Assembly (NCBI GenBank): GCA_023014365.1
Contig: JAEBUN010000031.1
Span: forward strand, 1-64,000
Source: Lepiota brunneoincarnata
Lineage: Eukaryota > Basidiomycota > Agaricomycetes > Agaricales > Agaricaceae
Length of the DNA: 64,000 bases
Reading direction: 5' to 3'
Position 1 is the first letter of the stretch. Every line of letters starts with the position of its first letter. A model generated the notes under the pieces. That model saw nothing but the letters and a program-made list of their open reading frames with translations. It was not told where the DNA came from and ran no database searches. Below are positions 11,134 through 23,311 of this stretch, in pieces. The translations under genes were made by a program, and so were the position numbers.

Positions 11134-11950
11134 ATGAATTCCATACTCTGGAACAATTCTCTACATAGAATCATTGGCTATATCATTAAAGAACTCTATA
11201 GAAGATTGGTACTATGTCCTGTAGTAGCCAATTCAACTGAATTGAGGATATTTGAGCCTCAGAAGTGTTCAAACCAGTTCATTATCACTAAGCTTAGTGA
11301 ACCAAGCTATCAGAATGCTCTCCAGAGGGATTCAGGACTCTACATAGTCTATTGAGTATACTCCAGTCACATCAAGGGACCTTATGAGCAGTTTTCTGAT
11401 GAACTCGGATTTGTTTGAACCCAAAAGAATGTACATAGTGGCTGTTGCAGGTGTATCATGCCTATAGCAAGCCCAATAATGATGACTGGACCACAGAACG
11501 GAATGTCCAACATTTGGGAGGTGATACCCAATGCCCAGAACCCTAGAAATATCAAAGACTCATAATTAACAAGTGCTTTGTGGGTCCTGGCACCTCAGCA
11601 TATTGCCTGACTGAGATTAATTACAATGGATCAAGGGATTGTCCATATGCCATACATTCTGATCATAATTGATCCAGAGGCTTAACATGTTCACATGGAT
11701 GCAGAATAATGCAGATGAGCATGGAACACATCTGGCTGGATTGCCATTCATCAATCAGAAAAAAACCCATAACCCAGGGCAAGGTAGAAATGCTGCTGAA
11801 CCTTCCAAAATATTCTGCAGTACCTGTAACAATTAAGCTTATTGTTTTCTATTTCATATTTACTATCTCTCATATGTATCTAAACAATATAAATATGGTT
11901 GCACTTGTTCATGGAGAAGAAAGAGGTCTCACCCCCACTTCCACATGCAA
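11134..11950 (+). pseudogene. Unrecognised decayed coding region
   Basis: One frame from 11134 gives natural-looking protein over about 185 codons broken by single stops: LCPVVANSTELRIFEPQK, then SSHIKGPYEQFSDELGFV, CCRCIMPIASPIMMTGPQNG and IWEVIPNAQNPRNIKDS. A neighbouring frame continues near 11710 with ADEHGTHLAGLPFINQKKTH and NPGQGRNAAEP. I do not recognise the family. It does not resemble gag, pol or a transposase. The stop positions (TGA, TAA) fit the C-to-T decay seen elsewhere. It could be a captured host exon or an unknown element ORF. Confidence 0.35.
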
Positions 11951-12035
11951 GTCTGTGAGCCATGATCAAGAATGGTTTCAGAGGACTATTTAGTGTGCAT
12001 CGTTAAGTATGATTTCTTTGGTCATTGACCAACCC

Positions 12036-12150
12036 AGAGACAGAGACAAAGAACAGAGAACAGAGTTTAGAGTTCCAGAGTGCTAAAGACAGAGACAGAG
12101 ACAGAGAACAGAGTTTAGAGACCAGAGACCAGAGACTAGAGACCCCATGC
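12036..12150 (+). repeat. Low-complexity CAGAGA-type repeat
   Basis: Imperfect runs of CAGAGA, GAGAAC and GAGACC with two near-identical units of ACAGAGTTTAGAG (about 12060 and 12109). No coding content. Confidence 0.8.
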
Positions 12151-12417
12151 TGTGAATTGACAGGGATTGTCCTTTCATTGTTGCACCATATGGCTAAGAT
12201 AACTTCAACAGCTGTTTGTTAACCTCTAAAACACTACTCTCTTGAATTTTGCTGTCAGAATGCACCCCTAGAACACCCCAAAAGACAAAACTGTTCATTA
12301 TCTATCTCATACCACTTGTATTAGTTTAAGCTTATTGAATTTTGGCTAAGCTTAGTGAAAACAAGCCCTTTATCTATATTAAAAATCCACAAATGTTTTC
12401 ACCTTTTCACCACCACC

Positions 12418-14133
12418 ATGCCTCCAAAGAAGTTCTCAGCCTGAGAAACTCCATCACCCCCTCCTCCCAAATCAAGAACCAGAATCTCAGGACCAGGAAT
12501 CTAAAACCCTGATCCAAGAAGAAACCCTACACCTGCACAAACTCCATCGCCATTCTATTCCCCATCTCCATTTGATTCACCTACTCCATGTGCATCAACC
12601 TCAACCCAAATTGTCACAAGAACCCCAACTTCATCAAATTTCTCTGCCACATTAGCTGAAAGACAAAGACAATGTGAAAAACAAGAATAATGTGATATCA
12701 TTGCAAACCAACTTTCCAGACAAGAACTTAAATGACTCCAATGAGCCATACAACAACCAAGAGAACTCACAGGTTCTGAAGAGAATCTTCTTACAAGACA
12801 TGAAGCCTTCATTGAACTCAACCTAGGAAAAATCCCAGTAGATGACGACTCAGATGTCTACATCACAGACAATAACAAACCAGAACCTGATAAACAACCC
12901 TTAGTACTACTGGCACCCCCCACGCCACCTCCACTATCACCACCACCCAGACAATTACAAATGGCTGCCACACAAATCCCAAAGGAATTAGGACTCCTCA
13001 AACCCATAGCCTTCGATGGAACCAGAAGATTATTTGAAGATTGGATCTTCCAATGTGAAGTTTATGTGCTTGCTAATGCAACCACTTACAACACCAACCT
13101 TGCCAGGACTTTATTTGTCCTCTCAACAATGCAATCAGGAGATGCCTGAGCCTGGGCCAGACAATACCTCCACGAGAGGAATGCCTAAACCCAAGCTGGG
13201 CAACCCATAGCCATGGAGACTTGGGACAACTTCACTGCCAGACTCAGAACCGACTTCACCCTGGCAGACGAACATGTGTATGTGCATACCAAACTTCAAA
13301 CCCTGCACCAAGCAGGTAAACCTATGACTGAGTTCAATGCTCAATTCAAAGAACTTATCTGCCAGTCTGGACTCACTGAAGATCACACTCTGATCAACCT
13401 ATACCATAAAGCAATCAATCACCAAATTGCAATGAAGATTGACAAATCAGAGAACCCTCCAACAACTATCACCGCTTGGTATACCTGAGCAAACAAACTC
13501 AACGACAATTTCCATTGTATCAATACCCTATATGGCACCCCCAGGAACACATTTCCTCAAAGAAATCAATACCAACCCAATCAAGGACCAAATCATCCAA
13601 ACAATAACATACCATATGCACAATTTTACCCAAGGAGCAATGCTCCATGTTTCACACCACAAGACTCACATGCCATGGAAATAGACCATGCCATGGTAGA
13701 AGAAGGATACAAAGATCCTTATCCAGAAATCCCACAACCAGAATACACCGAAGAAGACTCCATACAAGAACCATTGGAGATAGATGCAATTGTCATGGAA
13801 CAACAAATGAAGGCTTATCAGAAGCAAGAATACTTCCAATGTGGAGCAAACAATCATTGGGTTAGCAAATGCCCATATCCACCACCTGCCAGACACTTCC
13901 CAGGAATGCACACCAATCCACTATGCTTAGCCAGAAACCCAAACCATCCCCTCTTCCAAGGAAATAAGCCTAACCCCAGCTTTAAACCCCAACAATGCAA
14001 GTACTCCCTTGCTGTTGCAGAAGTCGCATCTCAGATGTGCCAAATGGTCGACAAACTCAACCCCAAGTTACAACAAGAACTCCACTCCATACTAGCTGAG
14101 GATCTGGAAATGTGTCCATTCCAGGATTTTTAA
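12418..14133 (+). pseudogene. G1 gag (capsid and nucleocapsid), inactivated
   Basis: An ATG at 12418 starts a frame that runs through TGA, TAA and TAA codons into MAATQIPKELGLLKPIAFDG at 12961. The capsid part follows as EDWIFQCEVYVLAN and, in a shifted frame from 13213, TWDNFTARLRTDFTLADEHV and MTEFNAQFKELICQSGLT. A third part, 13675-14133, holds one CCHC-type zinc knuckle with its first Cys lost (YFQCGANNHWVSKCP; TGC to TAC) and ends at TAA 14131. The upstream 180 codons are Pro/Ser/Thr-rich, as in other mushroom gypsy gags. The losses are mostly C-to-T or G-to-A. Confidence 0.75.
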
Positions 14134-14285
14134 AACAGAACACTGTCAATTGATGTGCCCCTGCACATTCCAGAACTCAGAAGGACATTACGTACTCTCA
14201 CTCCCAGAAGGACAATTTCTCGATAAACTCTGTACAATTACAACTTTCCCTGAATAAATGATCCCTTTTCCTACCCATTGAGATT

Positions 14286-15406
14286 TGGAGTGAACAGACA
14301 TTAAAACCCATGGCCATCACTGCCCTGATAGACTCAGGAGCCCAAGGGAATTTTATCTCCCACAGAGTCATTGAACAACATGGTTATCAAACCAAACAGC
14401 TGGACCAATCAATCCCTCTCAGCAACATTGATGGAACTGACAATCAACATGGCAAGATCCATGAGTATATCAAAATCAGGACCATCATTGATGGAAGAGA
14501 TTGCATGCTAGAAGTGTACATCACAAATACTGGTGAGAAAGACCTCATCATCGGATTTCCCTGGTTGGAACAATACAACCCTGACATCAACTGGAAAACC
14601 AAGACATTCTCTTGGAAACCCCAAATCAACCACCAAGACTTCTCCAAACTCCTCAGAACTTTGTGACGATCTGTCAAACTAAACTCCATTACCATGGACA
14701 TAATAGCTGGAAAAACCTCTCAATCTGAGGAAACCAGAAGAATACATCAACCTCTCAAACGTTGACCTTGACACCTTCTCTTTAGAAAGAGAAATGAACC
14801 TGATGCTTCTAACTCCATTAGAAGTAAATGCCAAGCTACACATGCCACTATGCTCCACAATGAGCAACACAACCTGATCAGCAAACCAAAAAGGAAAACA
14901 ACTGGAATCAAACAAGGAACCACCTGAGATTCCTCAGAGATTTGCTCAATGGGCAAAAATATTCAACAAGAAAGCCTCTGAACAATTCCCACCATCAAGA
15001 ACATTTGATCATGAAATTGAACTAAAACCAACATTTGAAGCAAAATCAATGAAATCTTATCAAGTGGCACCTGCTAAAGAAAAAGCATTAAAGGAATTCA
15101 TAGATGAAAACCTCCAAAAAGGGTACATCCACCCCTCAAAATCCCCTATGGCATCACCATTCTTCTTTGTTGCCAAGAAAGGAGGAGACCTCTGACCCTG
15201 CCAAGACTACCATTATCTAAATGATCACACTGTCAAAAATGCATACCCAATCCCCATGATCTCTTCAATCATGGATAAACTTAAAGGAGCTAAGTATTTC
15301 ACCAAGCTCGACATCCACCTAGGATACAATAATGTCAGAATCAAAGATGGCAATCAATGGAAAGCAGCGTTCAAGACTCCTATGGGTCTTTTCAAACTGA
15401 CTGTGA
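14286..15406 (+). pseudogene. G1 protease and first half of reverse transcriptase
   Basis: The protease (14310-14666) has the aspartic motif ALIDSGAQGNFIS and the second strand DLIIGFPWLEQYNPDINW. RT starts in another frame near 14930: PQRFAQWAKIFNKKA, FDHEIELKP, then [41 protein letters not shown] and [12 protein letters not shown]. It breaks after GLFKLTVM where the Helitron block starts at 15407. The missing continuation resumes at 28507 as FFRLCNSPTTFQ, so no RT codon was lost. One TGA stands in KGGDL-PCQDY, where an Arg or Trp is usual. Confidence 0.85.
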
Positions 15407-15610
15407 TGAGGGTAAGAACCTATGCCATTGGCATGGAGCGTGATTATGCTTCAATTCTAAGTCACATGTAAATCCGAGTTTGTAATCCCAAGTACAATTC
15501 CAGTTCTATGTACATTACAAATGACTGAACAAACCTAAATTAAATGTTCCATGAAAAAGAAAAAGATGAATGTTCCATAAGAGAAGAAAGATAAATGTTT
15601 CATGTTCTAA

Positions 15611-18600
15611 CTACAAATCCAGTCCATTGAAAACTTCCTTGTATACTACATTGGTGGTTCTTTTGGTAATATTTTCTTCAGGAAATACTACTTTAATTCT
15701 GTTTGCAGATGTACATCTAGATAGTGCTACATACAATTGGCCATGTGAAAAAACTGGTGTCTGCAGATTAATTCCAACATGCTTTACTGACTGTCCCTGT
15801 GACTTGTTAATGGTCATTGCAAATGCAAGTCGTACTGGAAATTGCCTGCATTGGAGTGGGATTGGAAGTGTTTCATCATTTGGCTTTAGTATAATTCTTG
15901 GAATTAATACTATTGTCCCTGCATATTTGGCATCTCCAGTTATAACTTTGCACTGTATTACCCTTCTCCTAATAGCCATTACAACCATTCTTGTCCCATT
16001 GCAAAGTCCTTTTGATGCATCCAGGTTTCTTAGAAGCATCACAGGAGACCCAACCTTCAGAGCTAACCTTGCAAGTGGTAGTCCACTTGCTCAAAGTGAT
16101 TGAAGGTACTCTGCTGGATATGGTTGGTAGTCATTCAAGGTTGGGTTTTCCAGTTGTACTGAGTCTGCACTCATGAGTATATGAGTCTCTCCTGGAAATT
16201 TATCAAGAATGGTTTCATTGATATCATCCACCTCATCATTCCTTGAAGACAGAATTGTTCTGTCTAAGAAGTACTGGTCAGGCTTGTTGCCCTGTCCAAT
16301 TTGAGGATAAGTGGAATCAATAAGGCTTTCTATAGAGTTCTCAGGGCAACACATTTCAGCAGGGATTTCAACAGTCTCAGCATTATCCAGGGTGTTTCCT
16401 GCACCTATCCTGAGCAGCCATGCAGCATGTTGCTCTCTTTCTGGAGTGTTGTCTAATCTCATGTTCTGCCGCAAGTAATATATTGTGACATTATTCCAGA
16501 GTGGACTACGAATGATAGAAGCACCAATAATTTCTTGCCTCAAGCCTCGTGGAACTACTGGCAATGTCTGATGGAAGTCACCACCAAAGACAACTGTAAT
16601 TCCACCAAAGGGTAAGTTTGTCTGGAATAAGTCTTGTAAGCAGTGATCAACAGCATGAATTCCATGGCTATGTTGCATTGGAACTTCATCCCAGATAATG
16701 ATCTTTGTCTGCTGCAATACTGGGAACATATGAGATGTACATGTAATTGGAGATACAGAAGTTTCATCTGCAGGTATTGGAATTTTAAACCTGGAATGAG
16801 CAGTTCTGCCTCCCTCAAGTAATAGAGCAGCAATTCCAGAAGATGCAATGCATAGTGCAATATGACCCCTAGATCTGACTGCAGCAGCAAGAGTATTGCA
16901 TACAAATGTTTTTCCACATCCACCTGCACTATGAATAAAAAATATTTGTCCCAGGTTGTTATCCACAGATTGAATAGCAGCATTATAGACATTGGCTTGT
17001 TCTTGATTAAAGAGCTGGGTGTTCCTTACAACCATAGCTTCCAGCTCAGCATGATTGTAGTTGAGTTGTTCAGCTAAGATAAAGTTGATAGGAATATCAT
17101 CCCAAATTTCATCAGCTCCAGGACCCTGTGATAGGGGCATAGGTGGGAAGTCTTTAAGAGTTTTCCCTGAGCTCATCAGGATTTTATCAAGAAGATGTAA
17201 ACCATAGTCATATCTTTGCTCAGGTGTAAATACCTGACCCTGGTAATGGGGAATCTGTTCTAGCCTCCTTGCAAGATCATCATATATAAAGTGCTTGAAC
17301 CAATCCCAGAGTGCCTCTGGTGAAGATGGATTGCAGTTTTGTAAAATAACTGCAAACAATGCACGCAATGCAGATCCAGTCTGCATATGACTGGCCTCAT
17401 TCAAGCACTGGATCCACTCTCTATTGTTTTCTAGAAGTCCTCTTGCCAAACATGCCTCTCTAAATGTATTATAGACAACTCCATCAAAGGTGCATAAATA
17501 TTCAAATGATGTTGCACCTGGGACAGAAGTCAACAGAAGTCTGAGGTAAAATCTTTCACCCTGTACTGGAGATGCAAAATACATCCTTCCAATTGCAGGA
17601 TCACCCCGTTGCCTTGGAGACCACTGTTTATTTCCCTTTTTGTATACCCAAGCTCTTGGAAAGTCCTGATATAGTGTGTTATGTGCATCAGGATAATTCC
17701 AATTAGCTTCAAACCAAGCTGTGAGTATAGTTTTGTCCAGGTTGTCTCTAGCAAGAACTGCTTCTACATGATCATCCTCATTATAGTAGATCAACTGTTG
17801 ATTAGGCAAGTGGACTGGCAAGTGATAGACTGTTGGTGATTCCACATGCATAGAGAATTCAAATATATGCCAACATGCTTCAATTGGAGAAATATAGCAA
17901 GCATCAAGATACTCTTTGATTTCATCCCACTGCTGATCCTGATTGGTTGAAAGCTCTAGAGTAGCTTGATCATGACCTTTGTAGATATATTTGTGAATGT
18001 ACTTGACAGCCTCAACTGAAGCACAGATCTCTACATTAATGTGGCATCAATACTTTGAGCTAAGATATGCATTATAAGGTACAACCCATCAGTTATCATA
18101 TGTAAAACCACCTTTAACAAAAGTACAGCCATTATCAGGTCTAGCATACTTGGGATAACCATCTTCCCCATATAGTGTGGCAGGATTGAACTCTTTTGGA
18201 TACTTCTTGCTACATCTCCCATTTACCATACACTTGGCATTTGGGTGGTCATTTCCACAGGGACCATGTAACATCATGGTAGTAACTATATTGTATAGCT
18301 TGGGTTCATTAACTGGATCTGGTATCACAGCAGACACAATAGAATCAACATGTGCAGCATCCCGGATCTTGTCAGCAGGATCCAGGAATATTAACAGGTG
18401 CATGTGTGGTAATCCTCTCTTCTGGAACTCTATGGTATGGACCATTGCAACTGCTTTTCCAGAGAGACTTTGTTTAATTTCCTTCAGAAGAGCTTCTTTC
18501 TTCTGTTCAAAAACTCTAGCAACAATATCAGGTTAGTCTGTTACTGTCGGAGGCTTCTGATTATCACTTGAGTCTCTAAACAAAGCTTCCTGAATTTCAG

Positions 18601-18957
18601 GCCAGTTTGGATTAGCAGTCATAGTCAAGAAGATATCAAGCTTCCAAAAAGTTCTGCAAATAGCCATAGAATCCTGGAACAACTGATTCATATGACGATC
18701 ACTTCCAATATGTGTTGAAGGTAAGATTATTCTTCTGCCATGATTTTGGAGATTTAGGTTTTCATCTCGGTCACCAATAGCAATATCTTGAAGGCCTTGA
18801 TAAACATCAGCTCTAATTTGTTTCTGATGAGTTCTAACCCAATTGAGATTACTCTGTTCAACTGAGGCCCAAGCATCAACAACATATTGTTGGAAGAGCT
18901 TACCACCCCAAAATAGTGGAGGCTGAGGATCAGATCGTACATGAAATCAATAGGCAT
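15611..18957 (-). pseudogene. Helitron Rep (HUH) and PIF1-like helicase, inactivated
   Basis: The minus-strand protein has, in order, the Helitron N-domain end (18957-18754), the HUH nuclease with GLPHMHLLIFLD (about 18410-18375) and the Tyr motif KYIHKYIYKGHD (about 17995), then a 586-aa piece (17851-16091). That piece has Walker A SAGGCGKTFVC and Walker B IIWDEVPM. It ends at 16042-15611 with AMTINKSQGQS (motif V) and LYVALSRCTS (motif VI). HUH Rep nicks single strands and the helicase unwinds for rolling-circle-like transposition. In-frame stops occur at 18089-18091 and 16091-16093, with others near 18030 and 18537; at several an Arg is usual, so CGA to TGA. No functional product is expected. 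Confidence 0.9.
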
Positions 18958-20324
18958 AATATGATTGTTGAGTCACAAATTTTGATCTGGTATTGCCTGT
19001 TAGTCCAGGATGTGATCTAATTGCAGTATGCCATCCATCTTCACCATGTGGAAAGAGTAACACATAATGTAAGGAAGAGTAGGAAGGATGGAGGTGACTG
19101 ATTCTCCAAAGTCCACCACCACTCAGATGTAATATAATATCTCTATGATCAGAGCATTCCTCCAATCCACTGCCAGGAATTACTGCTGCAATATCATCAC
19201 CTGCAGGAAGATTGTATCTTCTTTGGTCCCGTGATCTATCAGCATGTAGCTTGACAAATACTACGGCCCTGAGCAGGATTTCTGTGCTCTGCATTATTCT
19301 CAGCCCTAATATTTTGAGGTTCATTAATTAGAACCTCATGATCATTTCCCTGCTCTTGGACTTGAAATTGCTCAAGATTTATCCTAGCCTGGTTATCAAG
19401 CTCATCAACTTCATTCTGAATGCCCAGATTATCCTCCTGCTGAAGTTCAGCTTGTTGCTCATCTCTCAGCTCTTGGAGAAATCTATCCAAAATAATCCCC
19501 TGCATTTCTGCATCCCTATCTGCCTGATCCTGTATATCCTGTTCCACCCTTTGTGTAAGTACTTGCTCTAGTTGAGCAAGTCTTTGCTCTTGCTCCAGTT
19601 GAGCATGTCTCTGTTCCTGCTCCAACTGAGCAATCCTCTGCTCTCTTGCTCTTTGAGCAACCCTTTGCTGTTGTATTCTTTCTCTTCCCCTCAGTTCCTG
19701 CTCAAGCTGTGCTATCCTTGGCCTATCCTGATCATGGGTTATATGTGCTATATGCCCCCTGTGCAAATTATTGAAAGCAGGATTAGCCTGAACACCTGAG
19801 ATATTATGCTGTGGTCTCAGTGGTTGTGCAGCTCTACTGCTTCCTCTTCCTCTTCCCCTTCCTCTACCTCTACCTCTTGTATGTGAAGGTATAGGAGGTA
19901 CATTTCTGGGAATAGGATGCATCACAGGTTGATCATACCCCTCTGGCATAGGAGTTTCAGGTATGGCAGATAATTGAACATGAGCATTAGATGGGCCAGC
20001 AGTAGATGTTGAAGGCCCTGCAATATTGGAAGGACCTACTACCATAGATGGTGCTACTCTACTACCTCTACCCATATCTGCATTCATTACAAATGCTGAT
20101 TGTAGAGTCTGAACAGATGCTGGATGCTCATCAGATATACCAACAGGTACAGGAACTGTATCCCCAAAATTAGGTTGGGAAGGAACAGCAAATAACCCTC
20201 GATTTTGGTTATGGTGCTCATCAGGATCTGTCATTTCCAACCATCCTAACTGGTCTGCTGACTGGGTTGATTGGCATAATTGTTCAGGAGTAGTAGGTGG
20301 TGAAAGAGGATTCCTATAAATCAC
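18947..20324 (-). pseudogene. N-terminal region of the Helitron Rep protein, Gln-rich
   Basis: The 361-codon frame from ATG 20322-20324 starts MIYRNPLSPPTTPEQLCQ, has a Gly-Arg run (RGRGRGRGRGRG, about 19880-19845) and then a long Gln/Glu/Arg-rich segment with repeated IAQLEQEQR-type units (about 19740-19440) that should form a coiled coil. It leaves the frame at about 19260, where the next frame starts with VVFVKLHADRSRDQRRYN and continues to a TGA at 18947-18949 (YYAY-stop-FHVR, Arg expected). The RG and coiled-coil parts suggest nucleic-acid binding and self-association. The frame break may be one lost base. Confidence 0.75.
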
Positions 20325-21174
20325 ATCAAGTCAAAAACTAAAACAATAGATATGCTAGCATATGACTAACATGTTTGGTAATCAACTCTTTAGTTTTAGA
20401 GTTTGACAAATGCACTCCAAAATCACATTGCTTTTTTCATTAGCTAACCATATAGTCACAATGATGAAAGTCCAACTCACAGTATGAGTATGAGCTTTAG
20501 CAAGTTGGTATATCACACTTTGGTAGTAGTAGTATGATGTATATCCCCCAGTTGTAGGTCAATCACTGATTCAGTGATATATCACAGTTGTGATGTTTGT
20601 TATGGCCCCAGTAATACCCAATAGTGATATATATGACTCAAGAGTAAGCCAATCACTAATGAATTACCACTATACTAATGTTTGTGATGGGATAATGAGT
20701 CAATCACAACAGTAGTGATGTTTGTGACTGGATAGTAAGTCAATCACAACAGTAGTGATGTTAGTGATCCCGTCGCAAGCCAACCACCACAGTATCACAA
20801 TAATAATGATGCCCCTGACCCTTGTAGTGAGCCAATCACAAAAGTAATGATGTATTACTGATGTATCACAATATAGCAATGACCCTGTGAGTTCGAGTTT
20901 CACTCTCCCTCACATGTAAGGAATTTTGGCTTCTTTGGGTCTATTATGTCATTTTGGATGTGAGGCGTGAAAGTTGGTGTCCACTAATCGACATCCCCTA
21001 GGGAAGGGTGTACATCACAACGCTTTTGGAAGACTATCTAATTTTTGATGTACCATTGCTGTGGTTCGGCCAATGAAAAATGCTGACATAATTATAGGAA
21101 GCTGACCAATTCTGACTAAGCTTACAAATTGTACAAACAGGCTCCACTTAAGGCGGCCTGCCATTCTTTATAGA
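20325..21174. other. Non-coding 5' region of Helitron U1
   Basis: AT-rich, with repeated CACTACTGTTGTGATTGAC-like units (about 20700-20900) spaced by roughly 50 bp. No frame recognised. It ends at the joint with U2. Confidence 0.55.
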
Positions 21175-23311
21175 CAAGCTTACGCTTGTGTGCCTTCGGC
21201 ACACCTATTTGGGTGACTTTAGCATTATAGGAAGATTTGAGTGAAAACAAAGTTTTTTGGAAGTCACATGACTTTGTTTACTAATGTTTGGTATCAACTG
21301 AATGGATCACATAATCTTGTTTGATAACTTTAGCATTATCTGAATAGATGCCCAGACCCTTTGGCCTGGGCACTTGGAGTGTGCTAATTGTTTATATTAT
21401 CTGAAGCTTAGCATTGTCTAAGTATGTTATATTACTTATATCTTGAATACAGCATGAAATTGATCACAATACATGCCTGAGCTTACACACAAATTTGGAT
21501 GACTTTAGCATTATAGTTAAGTTTAGAAAGATTTGAGTGAAAAAAAAGTTTTTGGAAATCACATGACTTTGTTTACTAATGTTTTGTCTTCATTGAATGG
21601 ATCACATGATCTTATTTGATGACCTTAGCATTATCTGAATAGATGCCCAGACCCTTCAGCCTGGGCACTTGGAGTATGCTAATTGTTTATATTATCTAAA
21701 GCTTAGCATTGTTTAAGTATATTATGTTACTTATATCTTGAATACAGCATGAAAATGACCACAACCCATGCCTTTGGTACATATGTATGTGTAGTCACTT
21801 TCCAATGCAATTTAACATTATCCTAATATATTGTGTTACTTATATCTTAAACACAGCAGGAAACTGACCACAAGCCATGCCAAAGGCATGCATGTGTGGT
21901 CAATTTCCATTGCAATCTTGCATTATCTGAATATGTTATACTACTTATATCTTGAACACATTATGAAACTGACCACAATCCATGCCTCCGGCATGCATGT
22001 GTGGTCAATTTCCATCGCAATTTAGCATTATCCTAACCATGTTACTTATATCTTGGACATAGTATGGGTTTGTGGTCACTTAGTATTGATTATATCAAAT
22101 TTCCACTATTAACTGAGCAGTTAGATGTATCTGTAATTTATTTATTGTGATTTACAATGATGTTGGATGTATCCAATATTATCCAAATTTTTGGGAATTT
22201 ATGCGTATTTTTAGCGAATTTTTATGGCTGGATGGTGGCAGGAAGATCAATGGTGGACTGACCGTGAGAAGCTCAGATGGGCATTGATCCGGATTTGTCA
22301 GCAATTGCCAGAATGTCGATGTTTCCAAAGAAATTCCAATTGCTCGACATTCCACCTATCGATTTATTCATGGATTGCTTGGGGGTCATGGCGCGGCTGC
22401 CCTACACGTGAATCCCAGGTTTGGCGCGAGGGTAATGAGTATATAAGCAGGGATATTGAATATCATGGACAAAGGAAAATTGAGTGTTGCACAGTATTGT
22501 TCCTATTGATTTGGTCCAGAACTTTGGGAACATGTGCACCCATTGTATTGGTAGTGTTGGGAAAAGTAGCAAAGATGCTGAAAGAATCCAGGCCCCTGGG
22601 ACGAATTTCCTTCAGAATTATAGTGTAATTAGTGTTCCTCCACATTCTCCCTATTGATTCTTTTCCAGACTTTTGTCAGGTCTTCGCAATTTTCATCTCC
22701 AGAGATTCCCTGATTATCATAGCAATTGAGCCAGTGGAAGCCAGTTAGAATTCGCTTTTTGCATTTTCCCCTGTGATGGGCTATTAGGGGCCATGTCCAA
22801 TTCCTCAACATCCCACCTAACGATAAATACCCGTTAAATCAGAGGGTTGCCATGTCCATAGCCGCTCCCGAATCCCAACTTTTACATTGAAAACGAATGC
22901 CTCTGGCACTGGGAATACCCCCATCAATATTCCGATCAATAGTCTTATTCCGCATTGTTTCCCCTATCGATTTGCTTCGCATCTTTGCCAGGGCGGAGGG
23001 CCAATGCGCCTCCCCCAGTCCCCAAAGTATCGTGTTGAGTGACCTACTGTAGCACCCTCCATACCCCCTTCTTGTCAAACAAAGATCAATTTATTCCTCA
23101 ACATTCTTCCTATCAACTTCCTTGGTTTCTTCGCCGTTTACATCTCGCTACCCACCCCCCCAGATCCCCAAATTTATAGACTCCCAAACCCCCTCCTTGT
23201 GATGGACCCCCCCAGCCAGCCAATCAGAAAATATTACAAATGCTGACCAATGCTGACTAAAATTTGTCAGCATCCCCATCATCTCACGGCCTTGTCCCAT
23301 TCTTAATAAGA
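21175..23311 (-). mobile_element. Non-autonomous Helitron unit U2
   Basis: 2137 bp. The minus-strand 3' end is the hairpin GTGTGCCGAAGGCACAC followed by AAGCGTAAGCTTG. The 5' end is TCTTATTAAGAATGGGAC. It contains two GCCCAG...CTGGGC hairpin modules (21350-21371, 21644-21665), three units of a 107-112-bp tandem repeat (about 21719-22030) and a block from 22224 to the end that is shared with U3 and U4. No helicase codons. Confidence 0.75.
21719..22030. repeat. Tandem repeat of about 110 bp in U2 (3 units)
   Basis: Each unit carries TTACTTATATCTTGAACACAG, GACCACAA-CCATGCC, a short hairpin CATGCC-NNN-GGCATG and TGTGGTCAATTTCCAT. Related arrays are at about 24003-24510 (U3) and 26770-27190 (U4). 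Confidence 0.75.

Larger units (their letters stand above)
10741..12417 (+). other. G1 leader or unrecognised insert between LTR and gag
   Basis: 1.7 kb, too long for an ordinary gypsy leader. I see no clear tRNA primer-binding site right after the LTR. It starts with CTCTGCT-rich sequence and contains a coding-looking stretch (11134-11950, listed separately) and a simple repeat (12036-12150). It may be an old nested insertion. Confidence 0.4.
15407..21174 (-). mobile_element. Helitron unit U1 (Rep-helicase encoding)
   Basis: 5.77 kb on the minus strand. The 5' end at 21174 reads TCTATAAAGAATGGCAGG. The 3' end at 15407 reads hairpin ATGCC-AAT-GGCAT, then AGGTTCTTACCCTCA; the last bases differ from CTAG of U3 and U4. 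The coding region spans 20324-15611, leaving about 850 bp of 5' non-coding sequence with repeated AATCACAACAGTAGTGATGTT units near 20700-20770. Confidence 0.75.
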
